This document shows, piece by piece, positions 30,859-39,785 of a stretch of DNA of 64,000 nucleotides; the first letter of the stretch is position 1, and every line of letters starts with the position of its first letter. Source of the stretch: Candidatus Proelusimicrobium tauri (lineage in GTDB: Bacteria; Elusimicrobiota; Elusimicrobia; Elusimicrobiales; Elusimicrobiaceae). The stretch is taken from contig DBYY01000009.1 in the NCBI GenBank assembly GCA_002311025.1, positions 186,001 through 250,000 on the forward strand. The letters run 5' to 3'. The notes beneath the pieces were generated by a model that did not search any database, was not told the origin of the DNA, and worked only from the letters and a program-made list of their open reading frames with translations. The translations under genes and the position numbers were made by a program.

Positions 30859-32033
30859 AATGTTTTAATACGCTCCAAAGCCTTTAAAGTATTTTCGCGC
30901 GAGCCAAAAGCAGTTAATCTAAAATAACCTTTTCCGCCCTCGCCAAAACCGCTGCCGGGTGTGCCGACAACGGCGCATTTATTTAAAAGTTCGTCAAAAA
31001 ACTGCCAAGAATCACAAGCGACTTCAAGCCAAATATAAGGAGCATTTTCTCCGCCGAAAACTTTAAATTTTTTGCTTAAGGCCTCTTTAATAATTTTGGC
31101 ATTTGTCATATAGTAAGAAATCATTTCCCTTATTTCTTTTTGTCCTTCGGGCGTGTAAATTGCCTCTGCGGCTCTTTGAACCACATAGGAAACACCGTTA
31201 AATTTTGTAGTGTGACGTCTACGCCATAAAGAATTCAAAGAAATAGGCCCTTTTGGACTTTGCCCTTTTAATTCCAAAGGCACAACCATATAAGCGCATC
31301 TAAGGCCGGTAAATCCTGCCGTCTTGGAAAAAGAACGTATTTCAATAGCTACTTCTTTTGCGCCTTCAATTTCGTAGATAGAACGTGGCAAAGTCGGGTC
31401 TTGTATATATTCCTTATAGGCACTGTCAAAAATTATTAAAGAATTATTCTTTTTTGCATAGGCAACCCACTCTTTTAACTGCTGATGGGTTAAAACGCTG
31501 CCCGTAGGATTATTGGGTGAACAAAGATAAACGATATCGGCTTTATATGACGGAACTTGGGGGACAAAATTATTTTGTGCCGTACAGATAAGTTTTGTTA
31601 TTTTGCGGCCTGCCATAATATTTGTATCAAGGTAAACGGGATAAACAGGATCGCAAATAAGGACGCTGTTATCAACTGATAAAATTTCCTGAATATTGCC
31701 GACATCACATTTGGCACCGTCGGAAACAAAGACTTCTTCTTTAGATAAATTTATGCCTAAAGGTTTATAATCGCCCTCAATTATAGCGTTTAACAAAAAG
31801 TCATAACCCTGCTCAGGTCCGTAACCGTGAAAGGTTTCTTTTTGTCCCATTTCCTTACTTGCTTTTATAAGGGCTTCTATGCAAACTTGCGGCAGAGGTA
31901 AAGTAACATCGCCAATGCCAAGGGAAATAACCTCTTTTTCAGGGTTATTTTTTTTGAACTCGGCTACCCTTTTTGCTATCATAGGAAAGAGATAACTTTG
32001 TTCTAAATTAAGGTAATTATCATTTATCAGCAT
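30855..32033 (-). CDS. dapL: LL-diaminopimelate aminotransferase
   Basis: 392 residues. The PLP lysine is Lys237 in SFSKTAGFTGLRCAY, and the sequence has CSPNNPTGS and HGYGPEQGYDFLL. DapL makes LL-DAP directly from tetrahydrodipicolinate, so no DapD/C/E route is needed. It occurs in a limited set of phyla. No ribosome site precedes the ATG; TATACT lies six bases before it, suggesting a leaderless message. Confidence 0.94.
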   Translation of the reverse strand: MLINDNYLNLEQSYLFPMIAKRVAEFKKNNPEKEVISLGIGDVTLPLPQVCIEALIKASKEMGQKETFHGYGPEQGYDFLLNAIIEGDYKPLGINLSKEEVFVSDGAKCDVGNIQEILSVDNSVLICDPVYPVYLDTNIMAGRKITKLICTAQNNFVPQVPSYKADIVYLCSPNNPTGSVLTHQQLKEWVAYAKKNNSLIIFDSAYKEYIQDPTLPRSIYEIEGAKEVAIEIRSFSKTAGFTGLRCAYMVVPLELKGQSPKGPISLNSLWRRRHTTKFNGVSYVVQRAAEAIYTPEGQKEIREMISYYMTNAKIIKEALSKKFKVFGGENAPYIWLEVACDSWQFFDELLNKCAVVGTPGSGFGEGGKGYFRLTAFGSRENTLKALERIKTL

Positions 32034-32052
32034 AGTAATAGTATATAAATTT
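32034..32052. promoter_or_regulatory. 19-base divergent promoter, dapL / SGNH lipoprotein
   Basis: On the minus strand TATACT ends exactly six bases before the dapL ATG. On the plus strand TAGTAT (32039-32044) or TATATA (32042-32047) ends five to eight bases before the ATG at 32053. There is no room for ribosome sites, so both transcripts are probably leaderless. Confidence 0.5.
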
Positions 32053-32643
32053 ATGAAGAAAATTTTTATAGTTTTATTTTTATTTTTTCTTTTCGGTTGC
32101 TCAAAACAGGAAATTGTAAATTATCCCGCTAAAGAAGGGCCTATCGTCGCTTTCGGCGATAGTTTGACTTACGGAAACGGTGTTGAGGCAAAAGATGCTT
32201 ACCCTGCTTTGCTTGAAGATATGTGGCATAGAGAAGTTATAAATCTAGGTATTTCCGGCGACACTTCCCTTCAAGGTGCGGCAAGAAAAGATGAAATAGC
32301 AAAATATCATCCATCTTTTGTTTTAATTGAGTTTAGCGCAAATGATTTTTTCAAAAAAATACCACGCGAACAAACCAAAGCCGCCCTTGAAGATATTGTT
32401 GACTATGTGCAAAACATAGGTGCTGTTGCCGTGTTAATTGATACCGGCGGAAATTCTTTGATGGAATCTTATAAAAAAATGATAAAACAAATCGCAAAAG
32501 AAAAACGCGCCATTTATATTGACGGTATTATGGATGATATTTTTAACAATAGGAATTTAAAATCAGATAGTGTCCATCCAAACGAAGAAGGTTATAAAAT
32601 TATAGCCCAAAAAATTGATAAGGCCTTAAAAAATTACCTTTAA
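32053..32643 (+). CDS. SGNH/GDSL-type esterase lipoprotein
   Basis: 196 residues. Lipobox LFGC (Cys16), then AFGDSLTYGNG with Ser37, NLGISGDT, Asn97 in FSANDFF and DSVHP with Asp172 and His175, covering blocks I, II, III and V of the TesA-like SGNH family. It should be a periplasmic esterase or thioesterase anchored in a membrane. Block III reads SAND rather than the usual GxND. The gene meets the zinc-ribbon gene tail to tail with a 4-base overlap. Confidence 0.8.
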   Translation: MKKIFIVLFLFFLFGCSKQEIVNYPAKEGPIVAFGDSLTYGNGVEAKDAYPALLEDMWHREVINLGISGDTSLQGAARKDEIAKYHPSFVLIEFSANDFFKKIPREQTKAALEDIVDYVQNIGAVAVLIDTGGNSLMESYKKMIKQIAKEKRAIYIDGIMDDIFNNRNLKSDSVHPNEEGYKIIAQKIDKALKNYL

Positions 32644-32945
32644 AAAAAAGTGCCGGAAATCAGAGAATTAAGTAATTCATTAAAAGTTTTTATAGCAACA
32701 TAAAGTTTATAACAAAACCAAACCGAAAGGGCCGTAATCAAAACGGCATTTATAATTTTTACCGGTTTATTTTTGTAGGGCGATTTATACAAAAACCACA
32801 AGCAAAAAGGACCTATCAAAAAAAGTAAAATCCATACACCCCATATTTTGTAATACCAAGCGATATGGCTACCTTGACCGGCGCCGCAAAAGCGGCAATA
32901 ATTATCGGTATCTTCTATTTCCTTTTTGCAGTTATAACAAATCAT
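32640..32945 (-). CDS. Zinc-ribbon membrane protein
   Basis: 101 residues. An N-terminal C-x2-C-x10-C-x2-C ribbon (MICYNCKKEIEDTDNYCRFCG) is followed by two membrane segments around WILLFLIGPFCLWFLY and IINAVLITALSVWFCY. Of unknown function. It overlaps the rel gene (ATGA-type) and is probably cotranscribed with it. Confidence 0.7.
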   Translation of the reverse strand: MICYNCKKEIEDTDNYCRFCGAGQGSHIAWYYKIWGVWILLFLIGPFCLWFLYKSPYKNKPVKIINAVLITALSVWFCYKLYVAIKTFNELLNSLISGTFF

Positions 32946-34384
32946 AAATCTATTCCGCGCGCTCTTAAAGAAACCTTTATTTTTGAACGCGCTCTTGCGG
33001 TTCTTGCCGCTTCAAGCCACTGTTTGGAAGGTAAGATATTTTTGCGGGTTTGAACGGTGCAAATATCGCCGCTTTTTAACTCACTATTCATTTTCACCAT
33101 TTTACCATTGACTAATGCACCGGCATAATGGTCGCCGATTTCGGTGTGGATACTGTAAGCAAAATCAAGCGGGGTTGCGTGTTCGGGCAAAACTTTAACT
33201 TCGCCTTTAGGCGTAAATACAAAGATTTGGCTTAAATTGATATCGGTTTGGAAACTTTCAATAAATTCTCTTGGGGCGGTTAAATCGCGCTGCCACTCTA
33301 TCCATTGGCGTATCCAATTCAATTTTTCGTCAAAATGAGGATCTTCTTTCGTGCCGAGTTTATAACGCCAATGCGCCGCGATGCCGTATTCGCAAGTGCG
33401 GTGCATTTCTTCGGTTCTAATTTGGACTTCAATTAATTGCCCTTCATAAAAAACCGTTGTATGTATACTTTGATACATATTCATTTTTGGCATAGCAATA
33501 TAATCGGTAAAAGTACCGCTGACCGGTTTAAAATTAGCATGTAAAGCACCCAAAGCACGATAACAATCCAGTTTGCTTTCAGTTATAATACGCACCCCGA
33601 GCAAATCTTGTATTTGCTCAAAAGAAATATTTTGTTTTACCATTTTCCTGTAAATAGAATAATAGTTTTTTACTCTTGAAAGTAAGCGATGCGGGATTTG
33701 TTCTTTAACCAAAATGGCATCTAAACTATTTTTAAAAGAAAGCAGTATTTTATCTAAACTTTCTGACCTTTTAGCAACCCCTTGAACTAAATTGTTATAT
33801 TCTTCCGGATGTAAGTATTTAAAAGATAAATCTTCAAGTTCGTTTTTAAGACTGAACATACCAAGACGCTGGGCAAGCGGAGCATAAAGATTTATGGTTT
33901 CCTGCGCTTTTTCTATGCGTCTTTGGGGAGCAAGAGCGTCAAGAGTTTTCATATTGTGTGTTCTATCGGCAAGTTTAATCAAAATGATACGCATATCGTG
34001 GGAAACGGCAATTAGCATTTTGCGCCAATTTTCCATTGTCTGCTCATCATTAGAAGTGTTTTCGAGTTTATCAATTTTAGTAAGCCCTTCCACCATCAAG
34101 GCAATTTCTTTATTAAAGTTTTTTTCGATATCCTCAACTGTGGTAGATGTGTCTTCTACCGTATCGTGAAGTAAAGCCGCACAAATAGTTTCCATATCAA
34201 GTTTATGTTCAAGCAAAATAAGAGCGACTTCACAACAATGCATAAAAAATTCTTCGCCCGTAAGTCTTTTTTGCCCTTTATGCGCTGTTTGCGCAAAGTT
34301 ATAGGCCTTCTCAATCATTGCGGTATCTTGACTGGGATTATATTTTTTAAAACCTTCAATTATTCTCTTTAAATAGTCTTCCAT
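32942..34384 (-). CDS. rel: Bifunctional (p)ppGpp synthetase/hydrolase, short form
   Basis: 480 residues, far shorter than the usual 700-750. Hydrolase: His73-Asp74 in HDTVED within an HD domain (about 25-175). Synthetase: RVKNYYSIYRKM, LLGVRIITES, then EVQIRTEEMHRTCEYGIAAHW (about 225-345). A TGS domain follows (FVFTPKGEVKVLPEHATPLDFAYSIHTEIG). The protein ends soon after TGS, with no zinc-finger or ACT domain. Both enzyme halves keep their key motifs, so it probably makes and degrades alarmone. In line with lpxB. Confidence 0.87.
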   Translation of the reverse strand: MEDYLKRIIEGFKKYNPSQDTAMIEKAYNFAQTAHKGQKRLTGEEFFMHCCEVALILLEHKLDMETICAALLHDTVEDTSTTVEDIEKNFNKEIALMVEGLTKIDKLENTSNDEQTMENWRKMLIAVSHDMRIILIKLADRTHNMKTLDALAPQRRIEKAQETINLYAPLAQRLGMFSLKNELEDLSFKYLHPEEYNNLVQGVAKRSESLDKILLSFKNSLDAILVKEQIPHRLLSRVKNYYSIYRKMVKQNISFEQIQDLLGVRIITESKLDCYRALGALHANFKPVSGTFTDYIAMPKMNMYQSIHTTVFYEGQLIEVQIRTEEMHRTCEYGIAAHWRYKLGTKEDPHFDEKLNWIRQWIEWQRDLTAPREFIESFQTDINLSQIFVFTPKGEVKVLPEHATPLDFAYSIHTEIGDHYAGALVNGKMVKMNSELKSGDICTVQTRKNILPSKQWLEAARTARARSKIKVSLRARGIDL

Positions 34385-34389
34385 AATGT

Positions 34390-35535
34390 TTATTTAGAAT
34401 GTAAAATATCTCCTAAAATAACTTCGGCTGTTCTTTTAGCAACACCGGGTAAACCTAGCATTTCTCTAATGGTAAGCATATTTTTACGCATAGCATTAAA
34501 TCTCTTAGAACTGCCTAAAACAGAGCAAGTTTCTTTGGCAATTTGCTCTGCGGTGGCGTCCTGTTGAATAAGTTCTTTAACCACACTTTGCCTGCGTAAA
34601 AGATTAACTAAAGAAATATACGGGACTTGGATTATCATTCTTGCAATCCAGTAAGTTATCCAGGAAAGTTTATAAACCACTACCATAGGTAACCCTAGTA
34701 AAGCATTTTCCAAAGTAGCAGTGCCGGAGCAAGTAATAACAAAATCCATAGTTCTTCTTACTTTATAATCTTGCTCGCGAACTATAATAAAATCTTCGTT
34801 TTTCCCACCGATATGGTTCAGTAAAGTTTCATTACTTACTTCCGGCACGGCAAATAAATATGCTTTTGCCTTAGGAAAAATCTTTTTAATTTCCAAAAAA
34901 GCCTGCCAAAACATTTTTGTATGTTTTTCTATTTCCGCAGGACGGCTACCCGGCATCATACCGATTTTAAACTCGGCTGATTTATCTTCTTTAAAAACTT
35001 TGTCTTGTGGTTCGGGTATATTATCAAGCAAAGGATTACCTAAGAACATAGCATCCCCGCCAAGTGAAGTATACACCTTCTTTTCAAAAGGGTAAATGAC
35101 AAACATTTTCTTTGCCATTTTAACAATTTTTTTAGCACGGTAGCGTCTGCTTGCCCAAACTTGCGGACAAACATAATAGTATACAGGTATTTTGCGTTTG
35201 TAGGCGGCTTTCATAATATGACTGTTAAAGCCAAAAAAATCTGTCAAAATAACGCAAGAAGGTTTTTCTTTATCAAAATAATCTCCGATTAAATTAAGCA
35301 AATCAAGCCACATAAATATTTTTTTAAATGGTTCGACAAAACCTGTTGCGCCCTTTGCTACCATATCGCACAAAAAATTATCACTTAGGGCTTTCATTCT
35401 CTGTCCGCCGATACAGTCAAGGCGAATTTGCGGAGCAAGTTTTTTAAATTCTTTCATTAAATTAGCAGCATGGACATCACCGGAGACATCACCGGCAGAA
35501 AAGAAAATTCTTTTTAAATCTGTTATTTGCTCCAT
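34390..35535 (-). CDS. lpxB: Lipid-A-disaccharide synthase
   Basis: 381 residues. SAGDVSGDVHAANL, PGSRPAEIEKH and the VITCSGTATLENAL motif identify LpxB (GT19), which joins UDP-diacylglucosamine and lipid X in lipid A synthesis. This implies an LPS-type outer membrane. It follows the Gfo/Idh gene by 38 bases and precedes rel by five bases. Confidence 0.92.
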   Translation of the reverse strand: MEQITDLKRIFFSAGDVSGDVHAANLMKEFKKLAPQIRLDCIGGQRMKALSDNFLCDMVAKGATGFVEPFKKIFMWLDLLNLIGDYFDKEKPSCVILTDFFGFNSHIMKAAYKRKIPVYYYVCPQVWASRRYRAKKIVKMAKKMFVIYPFEKKVYTSLGGDAMFLGNPLLDNIPEPQDKVFKEDKSAEFKIGMMPGSRPAEIEKHTKMFWQAFLEIKKIFPKAKAYLFAVPEVSNETLLNHIGGKNEDFIIVREQDYKVRRTMDFVITCSGTATLENALLGLPMVVVYKLSWITYWIARMIIQVPYISLVNLLRRQSVVKELIQQDATAEQIAKETCSVLGSSKRFNAMRKNMLTIREMLGLPGVAKRTAEVILGDILHSK

Positions 35536-35573
35536 ATTATCGCCTCCTTTATAAAATTAAGTTTTACCTCTGT

Positions 35574-36524
35574 TTATTTAACGTCGTAACAATGTATTTT
35601 ATCAATAATATCTAAAGCCACCTGTAAGGCCTTTGCACCTTTTTCACCGCTTGTAGCAGGGGTTTTATGATTTTTAATACAATCAATAAAATGTAAGATT
35701 TCCGAAGTCATAGGTAATTGCTTTTCCACCTGGGGGAAAATTACATCAACATCTTCAAGACTTTTTACAAGAGGCACTTTTTTGCGGTAAATTTTAACTC
35801 TTGCGTTCATAAAGTCTACGGAAATATAAGCATCTTCCTGATAGAGATTCATAAAACGGGCTTTTTCAAAACTTGCGCGGCTGGCCGTAACATCCGCAGT
35901 ACAACCATTGGCAAATTTTAAGCGGACATTTGCCATATCTTCATACTCGGAAAAAGCACTTAAACCAAGAGCATCGATACTGACGACATCGCTTTTAAGC
36001 ATAGTTAGAAGAAGGTCAATATCGTGAATCATTAAATCTAAAACCACGCTTACACTTGATACGCGAGGGTCATAAGGGCCCATACGCTTGATAACAATAA
36101 ATTTGGGATCTTTTATATACTTAAACGCTTCCACGACAGCAGGATTAAATCTTTCAATATGCCCTATTTGTAAAAGGACTTTATTTTCTTGAGCGGCTTT
36201 AACAAGTTCGCGGGCCTGCTGCATAGTAGAAGCAATAGGTTTTTCTAAAAGGGTATGAATTTTTTGATTAAGACAATACATACCTATTTCGTGGTGTAAC
36301 GGCGTCGGCGCGGCGACAATAACCGCTTCAACCTGTTTTAAAAGTTCTTTATAATCAGTAAAAGGGGTGCAATTATATTCTTGGGCAAGGACCTTTGCTC
36401 TTTCTAAATTTGTATCACATACGCCGATAAGTTCCACTTCTTCCATCTTAGATAAAGTGCGCGTATGAAAAGTGCCGATTTTACCCGCACCTATAACACC
36501 GAATTTTATTTTTTTATCTGACAT
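35574..36524 (-). CDS. Gfo/Idh/MocA-family oxidoreductase next to lpxB
   Basis: 316 residues with an N-terminal NAD-binding motif (GVIGAGKIGTFH, 9-20), Glu94-Lys95-Pro96, then GHIERFNPAV and HDIDLLL in the catalytic half. Family members oxidise sugar hydroxyls. Gfo/Idh enzymes near lpx genes include GnnA, which makes the 3-keto sugar used for diamino lipid A, but the partner aminotransferase GnnB is not in this window, so that role is only a possibility. AGGTG precedes the ATG. Confidence 0.8.
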   Translation of the reverse strand: MSDKKIKFGVIGAGKIGTFHTRTLSKMEEVELIGVCDTNLERAKVLAQEYNCTPFTDYKELLKQVEAVIVAAPTPLHHEIGMYCLNQKIHTLLEKPIASTMQQARELVKAAQENKVLLQIGHIERFNPAVVEAFKYIKDPKFIVIKRMGPYDPRVSSVSVVLDLMIHDIDLLLTMLKSDVVSIDALGLSAFSEYEDMANVRLKFANGCTADVTASRASFEKARFMNLYQEDAYISVDFMNARVKIYRKKVPLVKSLEDVDVIFPQVEKQLPMTSEILHFIDCIKNHKTPATSGEKGAKALQVALDIIDKIHCYDVK

Positions 36525-36597
36525 AAAAACACCTCTCTACAAAAATATTATAGCAAAATACGACACACGCCGATAACATTTTATGGTTCTTTTATTA

Positions 36598-36603
36598 TAT
36601 AAT
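36598..36603 (+). promoter_or_regulatory. -10 hexamer for leaderless ndk transcript
   Basis: TATAAT ends six bases before the ndk ATG at 36610, with no ribosome site between. The -35 region is weak. Confidence 0.5.
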
Positions 36604-36609
36604 GGATGT

Positions 36610-37053
36610 ATGGAAAAAACTTTAATTTTAATAAAACCCGATGCTATCAGTAAGAAACTTACCGGCATCATCTTAGATAGAATTGAACACCTTGGGCTTG
36701 ATATGAAAGCCGCCAAGGTCGCAGTAGTAACGGAAGAACTTGCAAAAGAACATTATGCTAATTTAGCGGGGAAACCGTTTTTGCCTAGCGTAATTAGTTT
36801 TATGCGCGGAGATTTTAACGGTATAAAAGACCACAGAATTTACGCTTTTGTTTATGAAGGCGAAAATGCCGTTGAAAAAGTCCGCGCCGCACTTGGCGCA
36901 ACCGACCCCGCAAAAGCAGAACCCTATACCATCAGAGGTGCTTTTGGCTGTTTTAAAGACGGCGTTATGCAAAACTGCGTTCACGCTTCCGGTTCGCCCG
37001 AAGAAGCCAAGAGAGAAATTAATATTTGGTTTAAACCTGAGGAAGTCTTGTAA
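36610..37053 (+). CDS. ndk: Nucleoside-diphosphate kinase
   Basis: 147 residues. ILIKPDAI at the start and His125 in NCVHASGS identify NDK, which balances NTP pools through a phospho-His. TATAAT ends six bases before the ATG at 36610; an upstream ATG at 36583 would leave the promoter inside the gene and is rejected. Its last base overlaps the next start. Confidence 0.93.
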   Translation: MEKTLILIKPDAISKKLTGIILDRIEHLGLDMKAAKVAVVTEELAKEHYANLAGKPFLPSVISFMRGDFNGIKDHRIYAFVYEGENAVEKVRAALGATDPAKAEPYTIRGAFGCFKDGVMQNCVHASGSPEEAKREINIWFKPEEVL

Positions 37054-37847
37054 TGAAAAAATTTTGTCTTTTCTTGGTTTTGATATTAGTATCTCCCTTC
37101 GCTTTTGCTCAAGAAGAAGTTTCTTGGCAGACGGAAGATAACTGGACTATTAAAGGCACTTTTTTACCCGCTAAAAACGGCAAAATAGTTATACTTATAC
37201 ACGAACTCGCAAGAACAAGGGAAGACTATAATAACTTTGTTAAAAGACTTGAAAACGAGCAATTCGGCTATCTCGCCTTTGACTTAAGAGGACACGGACA
37301 AAGCATAAATAAAGGCAGTTATGCCAGTTTTAAAAAAACCGGTACAGATAATGAATTTAATCAGATGGTGCGTGATGTGGAAGGCGCAATTTCCTTTTTA
37401 AATAAAAAGGGATATGATACCGAAAATATTTTCATTATCGGCGCAGGACTCGGTGCAAATGTAGCCGCAAAAACCGCCGGATTGGCGCCGCAAATAGCAG
37501 GACTTGGACTTTTAACACCGGGACTAAAGACAAAAGATGTTCTTTCTATGGGCGGAATAAAAATGTATAAAAACCCCGTTATGATTGCCGTAGGTTCTAT
37601 TGACCGAAAACCCATGATGGAAGCAAATTTACTTAGAAATGCCGCCTTTTTATCTTCCGGAGCAGGCAAAGTCTTATTTTTAACCGCTTATGATTTAGCC
37701 GGAGTAAAAATGTTAGACCGCTATTTAACCAGTAATGTTATTGAGTGGTTGAAAACACCTGTTTTGCCGGAAGTTTTACCGGATAATCCGACTTTGGAAG
37801 AAGAAGACCAAGAAACTATTATTCTTGACGCGCCAAGCGTTTTATAA
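37053..37847 (+). CDS. Secreted alpha/beta hydrolase-like protein lacking the nucleophile Ser
   Basis: 264 residues. A signal peptide (LILVSPFAFA) is followed by an alpha/beta hydrolase fold: VILIHELARTREDY, FDLRGHGQS and, where G-x-S-x-G is expected, Gly130-Ala-Gly132-Leu-Gly134. The DNA reads GCA GGA CTC, so the nucleophile position is Gly. It may be a non-catalytic binding protein or use another residue. Possibly cotranscribed with ndk and murQ. Confidence 0.68.
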   Translation: MKKFCLFLVLILVSPFAFAQEEVSWQTEDNWTIKGTFLPAKNGKIVILIHELARTREDYNNFVKRLENEQFGYLAFDLRGHGQSINKGSYASFKKTGTDNEFNQMVRDVEGAISFLNKKGYDTENIFIIGAGLGANVAAKTAGLAPQIAGLGLLTPGLKTKDVLSMGGIKMYKNPVMIAVGSIDRKPMMEANLLRNAAFLSSGAGKVLFLTAYDLAGVKMLDRYLTSNVIEWLKTPVLPEVLPDNPTLEEEDQETIILDAPSVL

Positions 37848-37849
37848 AA

Positions 37850-38728
37850 ATGCAAAAATTAAGCGAAACAGAAAAAATAAATAAGAATACCGCTAGTCTT
37901 TCGACGCTTACTTTAGATAAGCAAATTGATTTAATGAATGAAGAAAATTTGCGTTCTGTTTTATGTCTTAAAAAAGCAAAAAAATCTTTAAAACAGGCCA
38001 TTGTTCTGGTAGCAAAAACTTATCAAGAGTACAAAACAACTCTTTTTATGGGAGCAGGTACAAGCGGACGTCTTGGTATTTTAGAAGCCGCGGAACTCCC
38101 CCCGACTTTTAGCACTTTACCGCAAGAATTTAAAGCCATTATCGCCGGCGGAAACGGCGCCGTTTTTAAAGCCGTTGAAGGTGCTGAAGATTCCGCTGAT
38201 AAGGGGGCTAAAGATTTTCTAAAAAACTCAAAAAATGTAGGCACGCTAATTACAATTGCCGCCAGCGGAAACACTCCTTATATCCAAGGTGCTTTAAAAG
38301 CGGCAAAGCAAAAAAAAGTTTCTACAATTTTAATAACTTCAAACAAAACCGCTGCTAAAGAATATGCTGATATTTTTATTTTCCTTGATAGCGGAGCGGA
38401 ATTTATAAGTGGGTCTACCCGTCTAAAAGCAGCCAGCGCGGCAAAGTTTGCTTTAAATATGATTACCACTCTTGCTATGACAAAGTGTAATAAAGTTTAC
38501 AAGAATTATATGGTTGATGTTAAAGCAACAAATACAAAACTAAAAGCCCGCGCCGTACGACTGATTTCTTTGATTTTAAATATTTCTCAAGAAAAAGCGG
38601 AAGTTTTGGCAAAGCAAACAAAATATAAAGTAAAAGAAGCGGTTTTGCTGGGTAAAAGTAAAAAGAATTACAAAACTTTGCTTAAAAAATATAAAGGCAA
38701 TTTAGAGGTGGCTTTAAATGAAAAATAA
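37850..38728 (+). CDS. murQ: N-acetylmuramic acid 6-phosphate etherase
   Basis: 292 residues with the SIS fold and FMGAGTSGRLGILEAAELPPTF and AEFISGSTRLKA motifs of MurQ. It removes lactate from MurNAc-6-P during peptidoglycan recycling. Coupled to anmK by an 11-base overlap and followed by nagZ, forming a recycling run. Confidence 0.92.
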   Translation: MQKLSETEKINKNTASLSTLTLDKQIDLMNEENLRSVLCLKKAKKSLKQAIVLVAKTYQEYKTTLFMGAGTSGRLGILEAAELPPTFSTLPQEFKAIIAGGNGAVFKAVEGAEDSADKGAKDFLKNSKNVGTLITIAASGNTPYIQGALKAAKQKKVSTILITSNKTAAKEYADIFIFLDSGAEFISGSTRLKAASAAKFALNMITTLAMTKCNKVYKNYMVDVKATNTKLKARAVRLISLILNISQEKAEVLAKQTKYKVKEAVLLGKSKKNYKTLLKKYKGNLEVALNEK

Positions 38729-39785
38729 AGAAACTCTTGCACTTGGTTTAATGAGCGGAACTTCAGCCGACGGTTTAACTGTTGCCGCCTTTAATTTAAA
38801 AAATAACTCTTGCCTTTGCCATAGAACTTATCCTTATAGCAAAAAATTACAAACGGAAATTTTAAATGCTGTCGATTATACCGCGCCGAAACTTGCCAAA
38901 CTTGATTATGATTTAGGCAGACTTTATTTAAATTTAACAAAAAGATTTATAAAAGAGTTTAACTTAAAAGACATAAAAGTTATCGGGTGTCACGGGCAAA
39001 CAATTTGCCATAATCCTAAAGATAAAGCCACTATGCAAATAGGACAAGGTGTTTTTCTTGCTAAAGGTTTAAATATACCCGTAGTTAATAATTTTAGAGC
39101 GGCAGATATCGCACTTGGCGCAAGCGGAGCACCTTTAATGCCCATTTTTGACGAACAGTTTTTCAAAAACTCAAAACCTTTGATTTTACTTAATCTGGGC
39201 GGTATTGCCAATTTTACTTTAGTCGGTAAAAACATAAAAACTTTCGGTTTTGATATAGGCCCTGCCAATGCTCTAAGCGACACGGCCACAGAAATTTTAA
39301 CTAAAGGTAAAAAAACTTTTGATAAAGAAGGCGCTCTTGCCGCAAAATACCAACCGGATATCGAATACGCCAAAAAACTTACAAAAATTTTTCTGCCGAA
39401 AAATAAAGAAAATTCTTTAGATAGAAATACTTTCAGTATAGACTTTTTAAATAAGTATTTTCCAAATCTCAAGGAAAAAGATATTTCCACTTTAAATTAT
39501 TTTACGGCTTTACTTATCAGCCAAACTCTCAAAAAATTTGTGCTTTCAAAATATAAAGTTGACACTCTTGCCGTATCGGGCGGCGGAATTTTCAATAAAA
39601 CTTTAATTGAAAATTTGCAAAACTTAACACAACTTGATATCATAAACACAATACAACTCGGTATAGAGCCTATGGCAAAAGAGGCTTTGGCTATGGCTTA
39701 TTTTGCTTGGCAAACTATAAATAAAAATCCCCTTAAACTTGCAAACGGCAAGCAAACTATTTTGGGAGAAATAATTTTACCATGA
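38718..39785 (+). CDS. anmK: Anhydro-N-acetylmuramic acid kinase
   Basis: 355 residues. GLMSGTSADGLTVA, GCHGQTICH, NLGGIANFT and AVSGGG are the ASKHA kinase motifs of AnmK, which opens and phosphorylates anhydroMurNAc to give the MurQ substrate. Overlaps its neighbours on both sides. Confidence 0.92.
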   Translation: MKNKETLALGLMSGTSADGLTVAAFNLKNNSCLCHRTYPYSKKLQTEILNAVDYTAPKLAKLDYDLGRLYLNLTKRFIKEFNLKDIKVIGCHGQTICHNPKDKATMQIGQGVFLAKGLNIPVVNNFRAADIALGASGAPLMPIFDEQFFKNSKPLILLNLGGIANFTLVGKNIKTFGFDIGPANALSDTATEILTKGKKTFDKEGALAAKYQPDIEYAKKLTKIFLPKNKENSLDRNTFSIDFLNKYFPNLKEKDISTLNYFTALLISQTLKKFVLSKYKVDTLAVSGGGIFNKTLIENLQNLTQLDIINTIQLGIEPMAKEALAMAYFAWQTINKNPLKLANGKQTILGEIILP

